64,000 bases of DNA from Thetidibacter halocola. Lineage in GTDB: Bacteria; Pseudomonadota; Alphaproteobacteria; Rhodobacterales; Rhodobacteraceae. Shown in pieces: positions 24,231-32,571 of this stretch. Location: contig NZ_JAGTUU010000001.1 of the NCBI RefSeq assembly GCF_018224955.1, forward strand, positions 868,001-932,000, written 5' to 3'. The notes under the pieces were generated by a model, which saw only the letters and a list, made by a program, of their open reading frames with translations, ran no database searches and had not been told where the DNA came from. A program made the translations under genes and the position numbers. Position 1 is the first letter of the stretch. Every line of letters starts with the position of its first letter.

Positions 24231-25316
24231 TCAGCGATAGGGATAGCCGGCCTTTTCCATGTTCGCGGCGTAGCGCTTGAACGCGTCCACGACCTTGCCC
24301 GCGCGCGGGCTGGAGGCCGCGACCTCGTCCCAGAAGCCGTTGGCGTCGGCGACCACGGTGGCCCATTCATCCTGCGGGATCGAGGTCAGCTCCATCTTCT
24401 CGCCCTCGACGCGCAGCTTGGCCTCGCCGCCCCAGTACCAGCCGAGACGGTAGTAATGCGACTGGTCGATGGTGATCTTGAACAGCTCCTGCAGGTGCGG
24501 CGGCACGTTGGCCCAGCTGTTCGAGTTGGCGAAATAGCTGCCGAACCATGCGCCGGTGACGGAGTTGGTCAGCGCGTAGTTGCAGACGTCCGCCCAGCCG
24601 ACCTCGTAGGCCTCGGTAAAGCCGCACCACGCCACGCCGTCCAGCTCGCCGGTCTGCATCGCCACCTCGACGTCATCCCACGGAACGGTGACGGGGATCA
24701 GGCCGTATTTCGACAGGAACTTGCCTGCCGTGGGCACGCCGAACACGCGCAGGCCGTTCATGTCGGCCAGGCTGCGGATCGGCTTGTCGACGGTGAAGAT
24801 GTGCAGCGGGTCCCACGAGCCGGTGGACAGCCAGGTGACGTTCTCGACCTCGTCGTAGGCTTCCTTCCAGATCTCGTCCAACCCGTAGTAGCGGAACATC
24901 GCCGTCACATCGAGCGGGTAGCGCGTGGCGAAGGGGAAATAGCCGCCGAAGACCGAGATATCGACCGGCGAGGCCATTGTCGCCTCGTCCGACTGCACCG
25001 CGTCCAGCGTGCCGTTCTGCAGCGCGCGGAACAGGTCGGCGGTGGGCACCAGTTGATCGGCGTAATACAGCTCGATCTCCATCTCGCCGTTGGCGGCGGC
25101 GTTGAAAGCATCGATCTGCGGCTTGATCACATGCGCGCCCAGCGGTGCGCCGGAATAGGTCTGAAGCCGCCAGCGGATCGGCGACTGCGCGTTGACATAA
25201 GGCGCGCTGAGGGTCGAGGCGGCAACCGCCGCGCCACCGATGCCGGCGGTGCGCAGGAACTTCCGGCGCGAGGCGAGAATTTCCTCGGACGGGGACGGTT
25301 TTATCACTTTGGTCAT
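24231..25316 (-). CDS. TRAP transporter substrate-binding protein, DctP family
   Basis: The 361-residue protein starts with a Tat-like leader (SRRKFLRTAGIGGAAVAAST) and continues as a periplasmic TRAP solute receptor: GAPLGAHVIKPQIDAFN, ELYYADQLVPTADLFRALQNGTLDAVQ, SLADMNGLRVFGVPTAGKFLSKYG, and the conserved Arg region that grips a carboxylate. The sequence GAHVIKP with WGGEAKLRVEGEKM resembles the subfamily that binds larger keto or mannonate-like acids, but this is only a resemblance. It is third in the TRAP order here (small permease, large permease, receptor) and is followed by a stem-loop and the GS-like gene. Confidence 0.9.
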   Translation of the reverse strand: MTKVIKPSPSEEILASRRKFLRTAGIGGAAVAASTLSAPYVNAQSPIRWRLQTYSGAPLGAHVIKPQIDAFNAAANGEMEIELYYADQLVPTADLFRALQNGTLDAVQSDEATMASPVDISVFGGYFPFATRYPLDVTAMFRYYGLDEIWKEAYDEVENVTWLSTGSWDPLHIFTVDKPIRSLADMNGLRVFGVPTAGKFLSKYGLIPVTVPWDDVEVAMQTGELDGVAWCGFTEAYEVGWADVCNYALTNSVTGAWFGSYFANSNSWANVPPHLQELFKITIDQSHYYRLGWYWGGEAKLRVEGEKMELTSIPQDEWATVVADANGFWDEVAASSPRAGKVVDAFKRYAANMEKAGYPYR

Positions 25317-25373
25317 GTCAGTCTCTCCAGTTGGTCAAGGGTCGGTCGGCCTCTTGGCGGGCCCGTTGAATTG

Positions 25374-26711
25374 TCATCCGCGCAGGCGGATCTGCGACGG
25401 CAGCCAGAGCGCGATCTGCGGAAACGCCATGATCAGCGCGATGGTCAGCGCCATCATCAGCACGAAGGGCCAGATCGACTTGTAGATATCGATCAGCGTG
25501 ATCTCCTTGGGCGCGAGGCTGCGCATCAGGAACAGGTTGTAGCCGAAGGGCGGCGTGATGTAGGCGATCTGGCAGGTGATGGTGTAAAGCACACCATACC
25601 ACACGATCTGGTTGGAAAATCCCAACTCCAGCGCCTTGACGATCGGGATGTACAGCGGCGCGACGATCACCAGCATGGCGGTGTCGTCGAGGAACATCCC
25701 CATCAGGATGAAGGACAGCTGCATCATGATGATGATCGTCCAGGGGTTCAGGTCCCACTGGCCGATGAACAGGTTCTCGATGGCGCGGCTGGCGCCGATC
25801 CCGTCAAAAATCGCGCCGAAGGCCAGCGCCGCGAGGATCAGCCACAGGAACATGCAGGAGACGGCCAGCGTCTTGCGGGCGGTCTCGTGGAACATCCCCC
25901 AGCTCATCTTGTGCTTGTAGAGCGCGGCGGCGGTGGCGGCCGTGGCGCCCACGGCCGAGCTTTCGACGAGGCTGGTGTAGCCCATGACGAAAAGCCCGGT
26001 CATCAGGAAGAAGATCAGGATCGGGATGATGCCCGCGCGCAGCAGCAGCAGCTTTTCGCGCAGCGGCATGTTAAGGTCTTCCTCGCTGACGGTGGGCGCG
26101 AGGCCGGGGTTCAGCTTGCAGCGCACCCAGATGTAGACGATGAACATGGTCGCCATGATCAGGCCCGGGAACACCCCGGCCAGCCACAGCTGGCTGACCG
26201 GCGCGCGGGCGATCATGCCGAACAGGACCAGCACGACCGAGGGCGGGATCAGGATGCCGAGGCTCGATCCACCCTGGATCACCCCGGTGATCAGCACCTT
26301 GTCGTAGCCCCGCCGCAGCATCTCGGGCAGCGCGATGGTCGCGCCGATAGCCATGCCCGCCACCGACAGCCCGTTCATCGCCGAGATGATGACCATCAGC
26401 AGCACCGTGCCGATGGCCAACCCGCCAGAGATGCGCCCGAACCAGACGTGGAAGGCGCGATACAGGTCCTCTGCGATGCCGGCCTCGGACAGGACATAGC
26501 CCATGTAGATGAACAGGGGCAGCGTCAGCATCGGGAACCAGTTGAACAGCTTGAACGCCTGGCTGAAGGGCAGCTCCACGCCGCCCGTGCCATACAGCAG
26601 CAGCGCCGCGATCGAAGCGACCGCGCCGATGGCGCCAAAGACCCGCTGCCCCGTCGACAGCATCAGCAGCATCGACAGGAACATCAGGATCGCGATCAAT
26701 TCATAGCTCAT
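25374..26711 (-). CDS. TRAP transporter large permease, DctM family
   Basis: The 445-residue protein (MSYELIAILMFLSMLLML) has about a dozen membrane helices with the DctM features: GLAIGTVLLMVIISAMNGLSVAGMAIGA, GVIQGGSSLGILIPPSVVLVLFGM and a long cytoplasmic loop. It forms the sodium-driven translocation pore with the small subunit. The start is the ATG at 26709-26711, overlapping the stop of the DctQ gene as ATGA. The longer frame upstream lies inside DctQ. It takes its substrate from the DctP-type receptor encoded 57 bases downstream. Confidence 0.92.
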   Translation of the reverse strand: MSYELIAILMFLSMLLMLSTGQRVFGAIGAVASIAALLLYGTGGVELPFSQAFKLFNWFPMLTLPLFIYMGYVLSEAGIAEDLYRAFHVWFGRISGGLAIGTVLLMVIISAMNGLSVAGMAIGATIALPEMLRRGYDKVLITGVIQGGSSLGILIPPSVVLVLFGMIARAPVSQLWLAGVFPGLIMATMFIVYIWVRCKLNPGLAPTVSEEDLNMPLREKLLLLRAGIIPILIFFLMTGLFVMGYTSLVESSAVGATAATAAALYKHKMSWGMFHETARKTLAVSCMFLWLILAALAFGAIFDGIGASRAIENLFIGQWDLNPWTIIIMMQLSFILMGMFLDDTAMLVIVAPLYIPIVKALELGFSNQIVWYGVLYTITCQIAYITPPFGYNLFLMRSLAPKEITLIDIYKSIWPFVLMMALTIALIMAFPQIALWLPSQIRLRG

Positions 26712-27223
26712 TCCGCGGCCTCTCCGGCGCGGAGCGCGCTGGCATGCTTGATGAATTCGGCGATGATCTGGAGGATCATGAGAACGATGCAGACCAGCAT
26801 CAGCGCCTTGATCGGGATCACGCTGGGGTTCCACATCGAAAAGCGCCGCTCGTCGGTCTCGATGGCGTAACTCAGCGACGACCACGACCCGATCAGCAGC
26901 ACCACGAGATAGAGCATCATGAATGGCAGCGTGGCGACGTCCATCCGGTGCTTCCCCATCCGGCTGAAGCCGGCATAGAACAGGTCCATCCGCACATGCG
27001 CGTCATCGCGCAGCGTGACCGGCCCGCCGAGGAAATAGTAGGCCGCCAGCGTGAACTGCGAGAACTCAACGCACCAGTGCAGCGGGATATCCAGCACGTT
27101 GCGCGTGACCGCATCCAGCAGCAGCACCGCCACCATCACGAAGATCAGGTACATCGCCACGATGCCGATCCAGCCGGAAATCCGGTCCATCGTCCGCACA
27201 TAGGCGCCGATCAGTTTCGGCAT
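26708..27223 (-). CDS. TRAP transporter small permease, DctQ family
   Basis: The 171-residue protein has four membrane helices (IGIVAMYLIFVMVAVLLLDAV, FSQFTLAAYYFLGG, LPFMMLYLVVLLIGSW, ALMLVCIVLMILQIIAEF) with RDDAHVRMDLFY between helices 2 and 3, the classic DctQ signature. The start is the ATG at 27221-27223 with GGGGAAC upstream; a longer frame reaching 27397 runs through the control region. It is the first gene of the minus-strand unit that continues with DctM, DctP, the GS-like enzyme, ALDH and iron-ADH. The divergent plus-strand unit starts at 27505. Confidence 0.9.
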   Translation of the reverse strand: MPKLIGAYVRTMDRISGWIGIVAMYLIFVMVAVLLLDAVTRNVLDIPLHWCVEFSQFTLAAYYFLGGPVTLRDDAHVRMDLFYAGFSRMGKHRMDVATLPFMMLYLVVLLIGSWSSLSYAIETDERRFSMWNPSVIPIKALMLVCIVLMILQIIAEFIKHASALRAGEAAE

Positions 27224-27408
27224 GTGGTCGTTCCCCCGTCGTGGTCCGGCCTGTCTTGCCGGCCGGCGGCGGTCCTCTGGCCGCGGGACGGGACGCTTGA
27301 GCCCCCGAACGGTGCATGGCGGGCGGCTTGTGCCATCCTCGCCTCCAGGGACCGTTGCCGACGATGCTAGCCGAGGCCTTCCGGGGGCTGTCAACAAGTT
27401 TTATCACT

Positions 27409-27419
27409 TGGTCAAACCA
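27409..27419. promoter_or_regulatory. Candidate FadR-type GntR operator in the divergent promoter region
   Basis: TGGTCAAACCA is an 11-base near-palindrome: TGGT and ACCA arms with three bases between them. FadR-subfamily GntR proteins commonly bind TGGTNNNACCA-type sites. It lies 186 bases upstream of the DctQ start and 86 bases upstream of the GlpA-like start, in the only divergent promoter region of this module. A FadR-type GntR gene is encoded at 19527-20207. The assignment is by motif only. Confidence 0.45.
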
Positions 27420-27504
27420 TGGCATCGTGTGGCGACGGCGGGTTTGACGCCGCATCGGGCCGCGTGCAACAAATTGCCGGGAAAACAGGCGGCTGGAGGT
27501 TGGA

Positions 27505-28902
27505 TTGGTCAGGGCGCAGGACACGGACGACCTCTTTGACGCGGCGGTGATCGGCGGCGGAGTGATCGGCTGCGCAATCGCGCGACGGCTGACCCTCGAA
27601 GGCTGGCGGACCGTCCTGATTGAAAAGGCCGCCGATATCCTCGACGGCGCGTCCAAGGGCAACAGCGCCATCCTGCACACCGGCTTCGACGCCCCGGAGG
27701 GCTCTGTCGAGCAGGCCTGCATCGTCGAGGGATATGCCGAATACCGCGCCATCCACGAGCGCCTGAACCTGCCCCTGGACGAGGCCGGCGCGCTGGTGAT
27801 CGCCTGGACAGACGCCGAAGCGGCGTCGCTGCCCGCGCTCATCGCGCAGGCGCGGACCAACGGCGTGACCGACGTTTCGCCCCCGCTGACCCCGGCGCAG
27901 GTCCTGGCGTTGGAGCCGAACCTGAACCCAAGCCTGCGCAGCGCCTTCCGGGTCCCACGCGAGTCGCTGATCGACCCCTGGTCGGCGCCGCTGGCCTACA
28001 TTCTGCAGGCGGTTGAGAACGGCGCGGTCCTGCTGCGCGGGACCGAGGTCACGGGCGGCGCCTTCGACGGCTCGGAATGGCGTCTGGAGACCACCTCCGG
28101 TGTGGTCCGGGCGCGCGTCGCGATCAACTGCGCGGGCAACTGGGGCGACGTGGTGGACGAGCGCCTGTTCGGCGCGCGCGATTTCACTCTTCGACCGCGC
28201 AAGGGGCAGTTCGTCGTCTACGACAAGCCCGCCAGCCGCCTTGCCCGCCACATCCTGCTGCCGGTGCCGAACAAGATCACCAAGGGTGTCGTCGTCTGCC
28301 GGACGGTCTTTGGCAACCTGCTGGTCGGCCCGACCGCCGAGGACCAGGACGACCGCGAGGCCGCGACGCTGGTCCCCGAGACGCTGGAGGCCCTGAAACG
28401 GCGCGGGGCGGAAATCCTGCCCGCGCTGGCGCGGGAAGAGGTCACGGCGATCTATGCGGGCCTGCGCCCGGCGACCGAGTTCAAGGACTATCGCATCAAG
28501 GCGCACGAGGGCCGCAACGCGGTGACGGTGGGCGGCATTCGGTCAACCGGCCTGTCCTCGGCGCTGGGAACGGCAGCGCATGTCTGGCGGCTGTGCGCGG
28601 GGCTGCTCGACCGCGCGGCCCTGCCCGACCCGCTGTGGCCCCGCGTGCCGAACCTGGCCGAGGCCCTGCCCCGCGGCTGGCAGGCCCCCGACAATGGCGG
28701 CATCCTCTGCCATTGCGAGCGCGTGACCCGCGCCGAGGTCGAGGCCGCGCTGTCCGGCCCGGTCCCGGCAGGCAGCCTTGCGGGCCTGAAACGCCGGACC
28801 CGCGTCACGATGGGCCGCTGCCAGGGCAACTGGTGCGCCGCGACGCTGGCGCAGGTCACGCGGGGCCGCCTGCCCTGCCCGATGGCCGAGGCGGTGGAAT
28901 GA
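27505..28902 (+). CDS. GlpA-like FAD dehydrogenase with C-terminal BFD [2Fe-2S] domain
   Basis: The 465-residue protein starts at a TTG with GGAGG five bases upstream. Its DAO/GlpA-type domain has the FAD motif AAVIGGGVIGCAIARRLTLEG, KGNSAILHTGFDA and GGIRSTGLSSALGTAAHV. The last 90 residues are a BFD-like domain with Cys pairs ILCHCERV and GRCQGNWCAA, which bind [2Fe-2S]. Anaerobic glycerol-3-phosphate dehydrogenase GlpA has this same plan. It overlaps a second FAD oxidoreductase and then an FGGY kinase, so together they look like a kinase plus phosphopolyol oxidase set. The substrate may be glycerol-3-phosphate or an analogue. Confidence 0.88.
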   Translation: MVRAQDTDDLFDAAVIGGGVIGCAIARRLTLEGWRTVLIEKAADILDGASKGNSAILHTGFDAPEGSVEQACIVEGYAEYRAIHERLNLPLDEAGALVIAWTDAEAASLPALIAQARTNGVTDVSPPLTPAQVLALEPNLNPSLRSAFRVPRESLIDPWSAPLAYILQAVENGAVLLRGTEVTGGAFDGSEWRLETTSGVVRARVAINCAGNWGDVVDERLFGARDFTLRPRKGQFVVYDKPASRLARHILLPVPNKITKGVVVCRTVFGNLLVGPTAEDQDDREAATLVPETLEALKRRGAEILPALAREEVTAIYAGLRPATEFKDYRIKAHEGRNAVTVGGIRSTGLSSALGTAAHVWRLCAGLLDRAALPDPLWPRVPNLAEALPRGWQAPDNGGILCHCERVTRAEVEAALSGPVPAGSLAGLKRRTRVTMGRCQGNWCAATLAQVTRGRLPCPMAEAVE

Positions 28903-30104
28903 GTGCGCCACGCGTCGCCATCGTGGGCGGCGGGCCGGCGGGCCTGTCGGCGGCCATCGCGCTGCGCCGCACCGGGATCGGCCCCGTCATAGTGATCGAC
29001 CGCGATCCCGCGCCGGGCGGCATCCCCCGCCATTGCGGCCACTATCCCTTTGGCTGGCGCGAGTTCCGCCGCCTCTATCGCGGTCCCGACTATGCCCGCC
29101 GCCTGGTGGCCGAGGCGCGTGCGGCGGGCGTCACGATCCTGTCCGCCACCACCGTGACCGCGATCCACGCCGGGCCCGTCCTGGAGCTATCAAGCCATGA
29201 CGGATTGTCCAGCCTGTTGCCCGAACGGGTGCTGCTGGCGACCGGCTGTCGCGAGACGCCGCGCGCGCCACGCGCCGTCGGCGGCACGAAACCGGCGGGG
29301 ATCGCCACGACGGGAACGCTCCAGACGATGGTCTACGGGTCCGGCTTGCGCCCGTTCCGCGCGCCGGTGATCCTGGGCACCGAACTGGTGGCCTTTTCCG
29401 CGCTGATAACCGCCACCCATGCGGGCATACGCCCCGTGGCGATGGTCGAGCCCGGACCGCGCGCCACGGCGCGCTTTCCGGCCGCGCTGTTTCCCTCGTT
29501 GCACGGCATTCCCCTTCTGACTGGCACGTCGGTCGAGGCGGTAGAGGGGCACGACAAGGTCGAGGCCGTCATCTTGCGCGACCGGAACGGCACACGGCGG
29601 CTGGTCTGCGACGGGCTGTTGGTGACAGGACGCTTTCGCCCAGACGCGGTGCTGCTGCGAGACAGCGGGATCGAGGCCGATCCGGCCACCGGCGGCCCCG
29701 TCGTCGATGCCTGGGGGCGTACCTCGCTGGACGGGGTCTTTGCCGCCGGCAACCTGCTGCGCCCGGCCGAAACGGCGGGCTGGTGCTGGGACGAAGGCCG
29801 CCGCGTCGCCGGCGCCATCGCGGCGTCCCTGGCCGGCGGCCTGCCCGCTCCGCCGCCACGCCTGACGCTGGCCGACCCCGTGCTGGGCTGGGCGATGCCG
29901 CAGCGACCTTCGGCAGCGGGCACCGAGCCGCGCCTGCACCTGCGCTTGTCGCGTCCCGCGCGCGGCCAGGTCGTCGCCACCGGGGGCGCGGGCGATCGAG
30001 TGGGTTTTGCCGTCGACAGCAGGCCCGAGCGGCGCATCGTCCTTGAGGCCGCTACGCTTCCCGCTGGCCCCGTCACCCTGACCTTTCGGGAGGATCCCGC
30101 ATGA
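28899..30104 (+). CDS. FAD/NAD(P)-binding oxidoreductase, HcnB/SoxA-like
   Basis: The 401-residue protein overlaps the previous stop (ATGA) and has two nucleotide-binding modules: VAIVGGGPAGLSAAIALRRTG with VIDRDPAPGGIPRHCGH at the N-terminus, and FRAPVILGTELVAFSALITA for NAD(P)H in the middle, followed by GVFAAGNLLRPAETAGWCWDEGRRVA. Such proteins pair with GlpA/DAO-type dehydrogenases as the partner that moves electrons between a flavin, an iron-sulfur centre and NAD(P). A final 80-residue beta-rich tail (RLHLRLSRPARGQ, RIVLEAATLPAGPVTLTF) replaces the DUF1667 protein found in some such operons. Its role as a reductase partner is inferred from context. Confidence 0.85.
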   Translation: MSAPRVAIVGGGPAGLSAAIALRRTGIGPVIVIDRDPAPGGIPRHCGHYPFGWREFRRLYRGPDYARRLVAEARAAGVTILSATTVTAIHAGPVLELSSHDGLSSLLPERVLLATGCRETPRAPRAVGGTKPAGIATTGTLQTMVYGSGLRPFRAPVILGTELVAFSALITATHAGIRPVAMVEPGPRATARFPAALFPSLHGIPLLTGTSVEAVEGHDKVEAVILRDRNGTRRLVCDGLLVTGRFRPDAVLLRDSGIEADPATGGPVVDAWGRTSLDGVFAAGNLLRPAETAGWCWDEGRRVAGAIAASLAGGLPAPPPRLTLADPVLGWAMPQRPSAAGTEPRLHLRLSRPARGQVVATGGAGDRVGFAVDSRPERRIVLEAATLPAGPVTLTFREDPA

Positions 30105-31564
30105 CCTTCCTCGCCGTCGACCAGGGCACCACCTCGACCCGCGCAGTGCTGGTCGGCGAGGACGGGTCGGCGCGGGTGATCTTCAGCCGCGACCACGCCC
30201 AATCCTACCCCGCGCCCGGCCAGGTCGAACACGACGCGACCGAGTTGCTGGCCCATGTGCGTACGGCCTTCGAGGCTGGTGCAGCGGCGGGCGCGGTCGC
30301 CGTGGGCCTGGCGAACCAGGGCGAAACATGCCTGGGCTGGGATGCGCAAACCGGTGTCCCGGTAGGACCGGCGATCGTCTGGCAGGACGACCGCACCGCC
30401 GCCGCGCTGGCGCGCCTGGGACCGGAGGCGTCGGCGCTGGTGCGGGATCGCGCCGGTCTGCCGCTCGACCCGTATTTCTCGGCCTCCAAGCTGGCGCTCA
30501 TCGCCGCCATCCCCGAGGCGGACAGGCTGCGCGACGCCGGACGGCTGCGGCTGGGCACCACTGACGCCTACTTTCGCGACCGCTTGGCGGGACGGTTCGA
30601 GACCGATCCCACCACCGCCTCGCGCACGTCGCTGATGCGGCTGGACAGGTTGGACTGGGACCCCGAGCTGTGCGCCCTGTTTGGCGTTCCGATCGAGTGC
30701 CTGCCAGCGATCCGCCCGAGCACGGGCGACCTCGGTCAGGTCGGCGGGCTGCGCCTGTCGGCTTCGGTCGTCGACCAGCAGGCGGCACTGTTCGGCCATG
30801 GCTGCCGCCGCGCAGGCGACGCCAAGATCACTTTCGGGACCGGCGCCTTCGCGCTGGCGCTGACCGACCGCCTGCCCGCCGATACGGGCGGCGTTCTGCC
30901 CACCGTCGCCTGGGCCGAACACGACGAACCGCCCGCCTATGCGCTGGATGGCGGCGTCTATGCCGCCTCGGCCGCGGTGAACTGGGCGCGCGGGCTGGGC
31001 CTGTTCCGCGACTATGCCGAGATCGGCCGGTTCGACGGCCTGCCCGCCATCGCGCGCGGGCTGGCCTTTGTGCCCGCGCTCGCGGGGCTGGCTGCGCCGC
31101 ATTGGGACCGCCGCGCGCGGGGCGCCTGGATGGGGATGGACCTGGCCAGCGGCCCGCGCGACCTGATGCGGGCGCTGCTGGAAGGCGTGGCCTTCCGCGC
31201 CGCCGAGGTGGTGGCCGAGATGGACAGGGCGCAGCCGCTGGGGACGCGGATCTCGGTCGACGGCGGCATGTCGGCCAACGGCTATTTCCTGCAATTCCTG
31301 GCCGATGCATTGGGCCGCGAGGTCGCGGTGGCAGGCACGCCCGAACTGACCGCCGTGGGCGCGGCGGCGCTGGCGGCGCACGGGATCGGCGAACGGATCG
31401 TCACTCCGCCGCCCGCGCGGGTCATCGCTCCGCGGCCATTGGCGTCCGAGTGGGCAGAGGCCTTTGCCGCCGCCCGCGACGCGGTGCAGCGCTATGGCGC
31501 GGCACGGCAGGCTCAGTCGACCAGCACCAGCACATCCTCTGCCGCCGCCGACAGAGTCACCTGA
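30101..31564 (+). CDS. FGGY family carbohydrate kinase, glycerol kinase-like
   Basis: The 487-residue protein begins TFLAVDQGTTSTRAVLV, the FGGY phosphate-1 motif, and continues with GLANQGETCLGWD, VWQDDRTAAAL, the ATP-binding KITFGTGAFAL region and GGMSANGYFLQFLADALGREV. The overall pattern is closest to glycerol kinase, although typical substrate residues cannot be checked in full. It phosphorylates a polyol or sugar with ATP. The start overlaps the preceding stop (ATGA). The last 17 codons (QAQSTSTSTSSAAADRV) lie over the 3' end of the convergent ABC ATPase gene, so this tail is probably a late extension. Confidence 0.9.
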   Translation: MTFLAVDQGTTSTRAVLVGEDGSARVIFSRDHAQSYPAPGQVEHDATELLAHVRTAFEAGAAAGAVAVGLANQGETCLGWDAQTGVPVGPAIVWQDDRTAAALARLGPEASALVRDRAGLPLDPYFSASKLALIAAIPEADRLRDAGRLRLGTTDAYFRDRLAGRFETDPTTASRTSLMRLDRLDWDPELCALFGVPIECLPAIRPSTGDLGQVGGLRLSASVVDQQAALFGHGCRRAGDAKITFGTGAFALALTDRLPADTGGVLPTVAWAEHDEPPAYALDGGVYAASAAVNWARGLGLFRDYAEIGRFDGLPAIARGLAFVPALAGLAAPHWDRRARGAWMGMDLASGPRDLMRALLEGVAFRAAEVVAEMDRAQPLGTRISVDGGMSANGYFLQFLADALGREVAVAGTPELTAVGAAALAAHGIGERIVTPPPARVIAPRPLASEWAEAFAAARDAVQRYGAARQAQSTSTSTSSAAADRVT

Positions 31565-32571
31565 GAGCCCGTCTGGGGCAGGTGCGCCCCCGCGCGGTTG
31601 AACGCGTCGAGCGACAACGGCGCGCCGCCCAGATCGACGACGATACGCTGCACCGCCCCGAGGAACTGCGTCTCGACCACGCGCGCCGACAGTCCGACCT
31701 CGCCCGGGCCCGGCGCGCCGATGCGCAGCGCCTGCGGCCGCACCGCCAGCGCGACGCGCGCGCCCCGTGCCCGGCCCAAAGCGCGCCCCAGCACCAGCCG
31801 CTGCCCTCCGACCTCAACCGTGCCGTTGGCCGGATCCTCGACCACGGCATCGACCTGATTCAGCGTGCCGATGAAGCTGGCGACAAAGCGGGTCGCCGGG
31901 CTGTTGTATATCTCGGACGGGGTTCCGACCTGGTCGGCGATGCCCTTGTGCATGACCACGATCCGGTCGGACATGGAGAGCGCCTCTTCCTGATCGTGGG
32001 TCACGTAGATTGTCGTGATCCCCAGTTTCTGCTGGATCGCCCGGATTTCCGACCGCAGCGAGACGCGAATCTGCGCGTCGAGCGCCGAGAGCGGTTCATC
32101 CAGCAGCAGCACTTGCGGCGCAGGGGCCAGAGCGCGGGCCAGCGCCACGCGCTGCTGTTGGCCGCCCGACAGCTGGAACGGATAGCGCCCGCCAAGGTCC
32201 GGCAGGCCGATCATTGCCAGCATCTCGTCGACCCGGGCCGCGATGCGGTCGCGCGGCGCGCCCGAGACCTTCAGCCCGAAGGCCACGTTCTGCGCCACGG
32301 TCAGGTTGGGAAAGAGCGCGTAGGACTGGAACACCATGCCGATGTTGCGGCGGTTGGGCTTGACGTTGACCACGTCCTGCCCGCCGATCCGGATCGCGCC
32401 CGAGGTCGGCGTCTCGAACCCCGCGATCATCCGAAGGGTCGTGGTCTTGCCGCAGCCCGATGGGCCGAGGAACGAGACGAATTCGCCCTTCTCGACCGAC
32501 AGCGAGAAGTCGCGGACCACGCGCGTCTCGTTGAAGCTCTTTTCGAGCCGGTCGAGGTCGAGAAATCCCAT
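31513..32571 (-). CDS. ABC transporter ATP-binding protein, PotA/FbpC type
   Basis: The 352-residue protein has Walker A GPSGCGKTTTLR, the Q-loop MVFQSYALFPNLT, signature LSGGQQQRVALARAL, Walker B VLLLDEPLSALD and the switch His in VTHDQEEAL. A C-terminal TOBE-like regulatory domain follows (VALAVRPQALRIG). It energises import through the two permeases upstream in the same operon. The ATG at 32569-32571 shares a base with the permease stop. Its 3' end overlaps the convergent kinase gene by 52 bases, an unusual arrangement. Confidence 0.93.
   Translation of the reverse strand: MGFLDLDRLEKSFNETRVVRDFSLSVEKGEFVSFLGPSGCGKTTTLRMIAGFETPTSGAIRIGGQDVVNVKPNRRNIGMVFQSYALFPNLTVAQNVAFGLKVSGAPRDRIAARVDEMLAMIGLPDLGGRYPFQLSGGQQQRVALARALAPAPQVLLLDEPLSALDAQIRVSLRSEIRAIQQKLGITTIYVTHDQEEALSMSDRIVVMHKGIADQVGTPSEIYNSPATRFVASFIGTLNQVDAVVEDPANGTVEVGGQRLVLGRALGRARGARVALAVRPQALRIGAPGPGEVGLSARVVETQFLGAVQRIVVDLGGAPLSLDAFNRAGAHLPQTGSQVTLSAAAEDVLVLVD

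Noticed and set aside
24456-26870. An 804-codon open frame on the plus strand
   Set aside because: It lies opposite the TRAP transporter genes, is full of Asp, His, Gln and Arg repeats and has no domain. It is a GC-rich antisense shadow.
25299-27416. Similar GTTTTATCACTTGGTCA-like strings at 25299 and 27399
   Set aside because: They match with one inserted base, but one lies in the first codons of the TRAP receptor gene. At this length a chance pair in 64 kb is possible.
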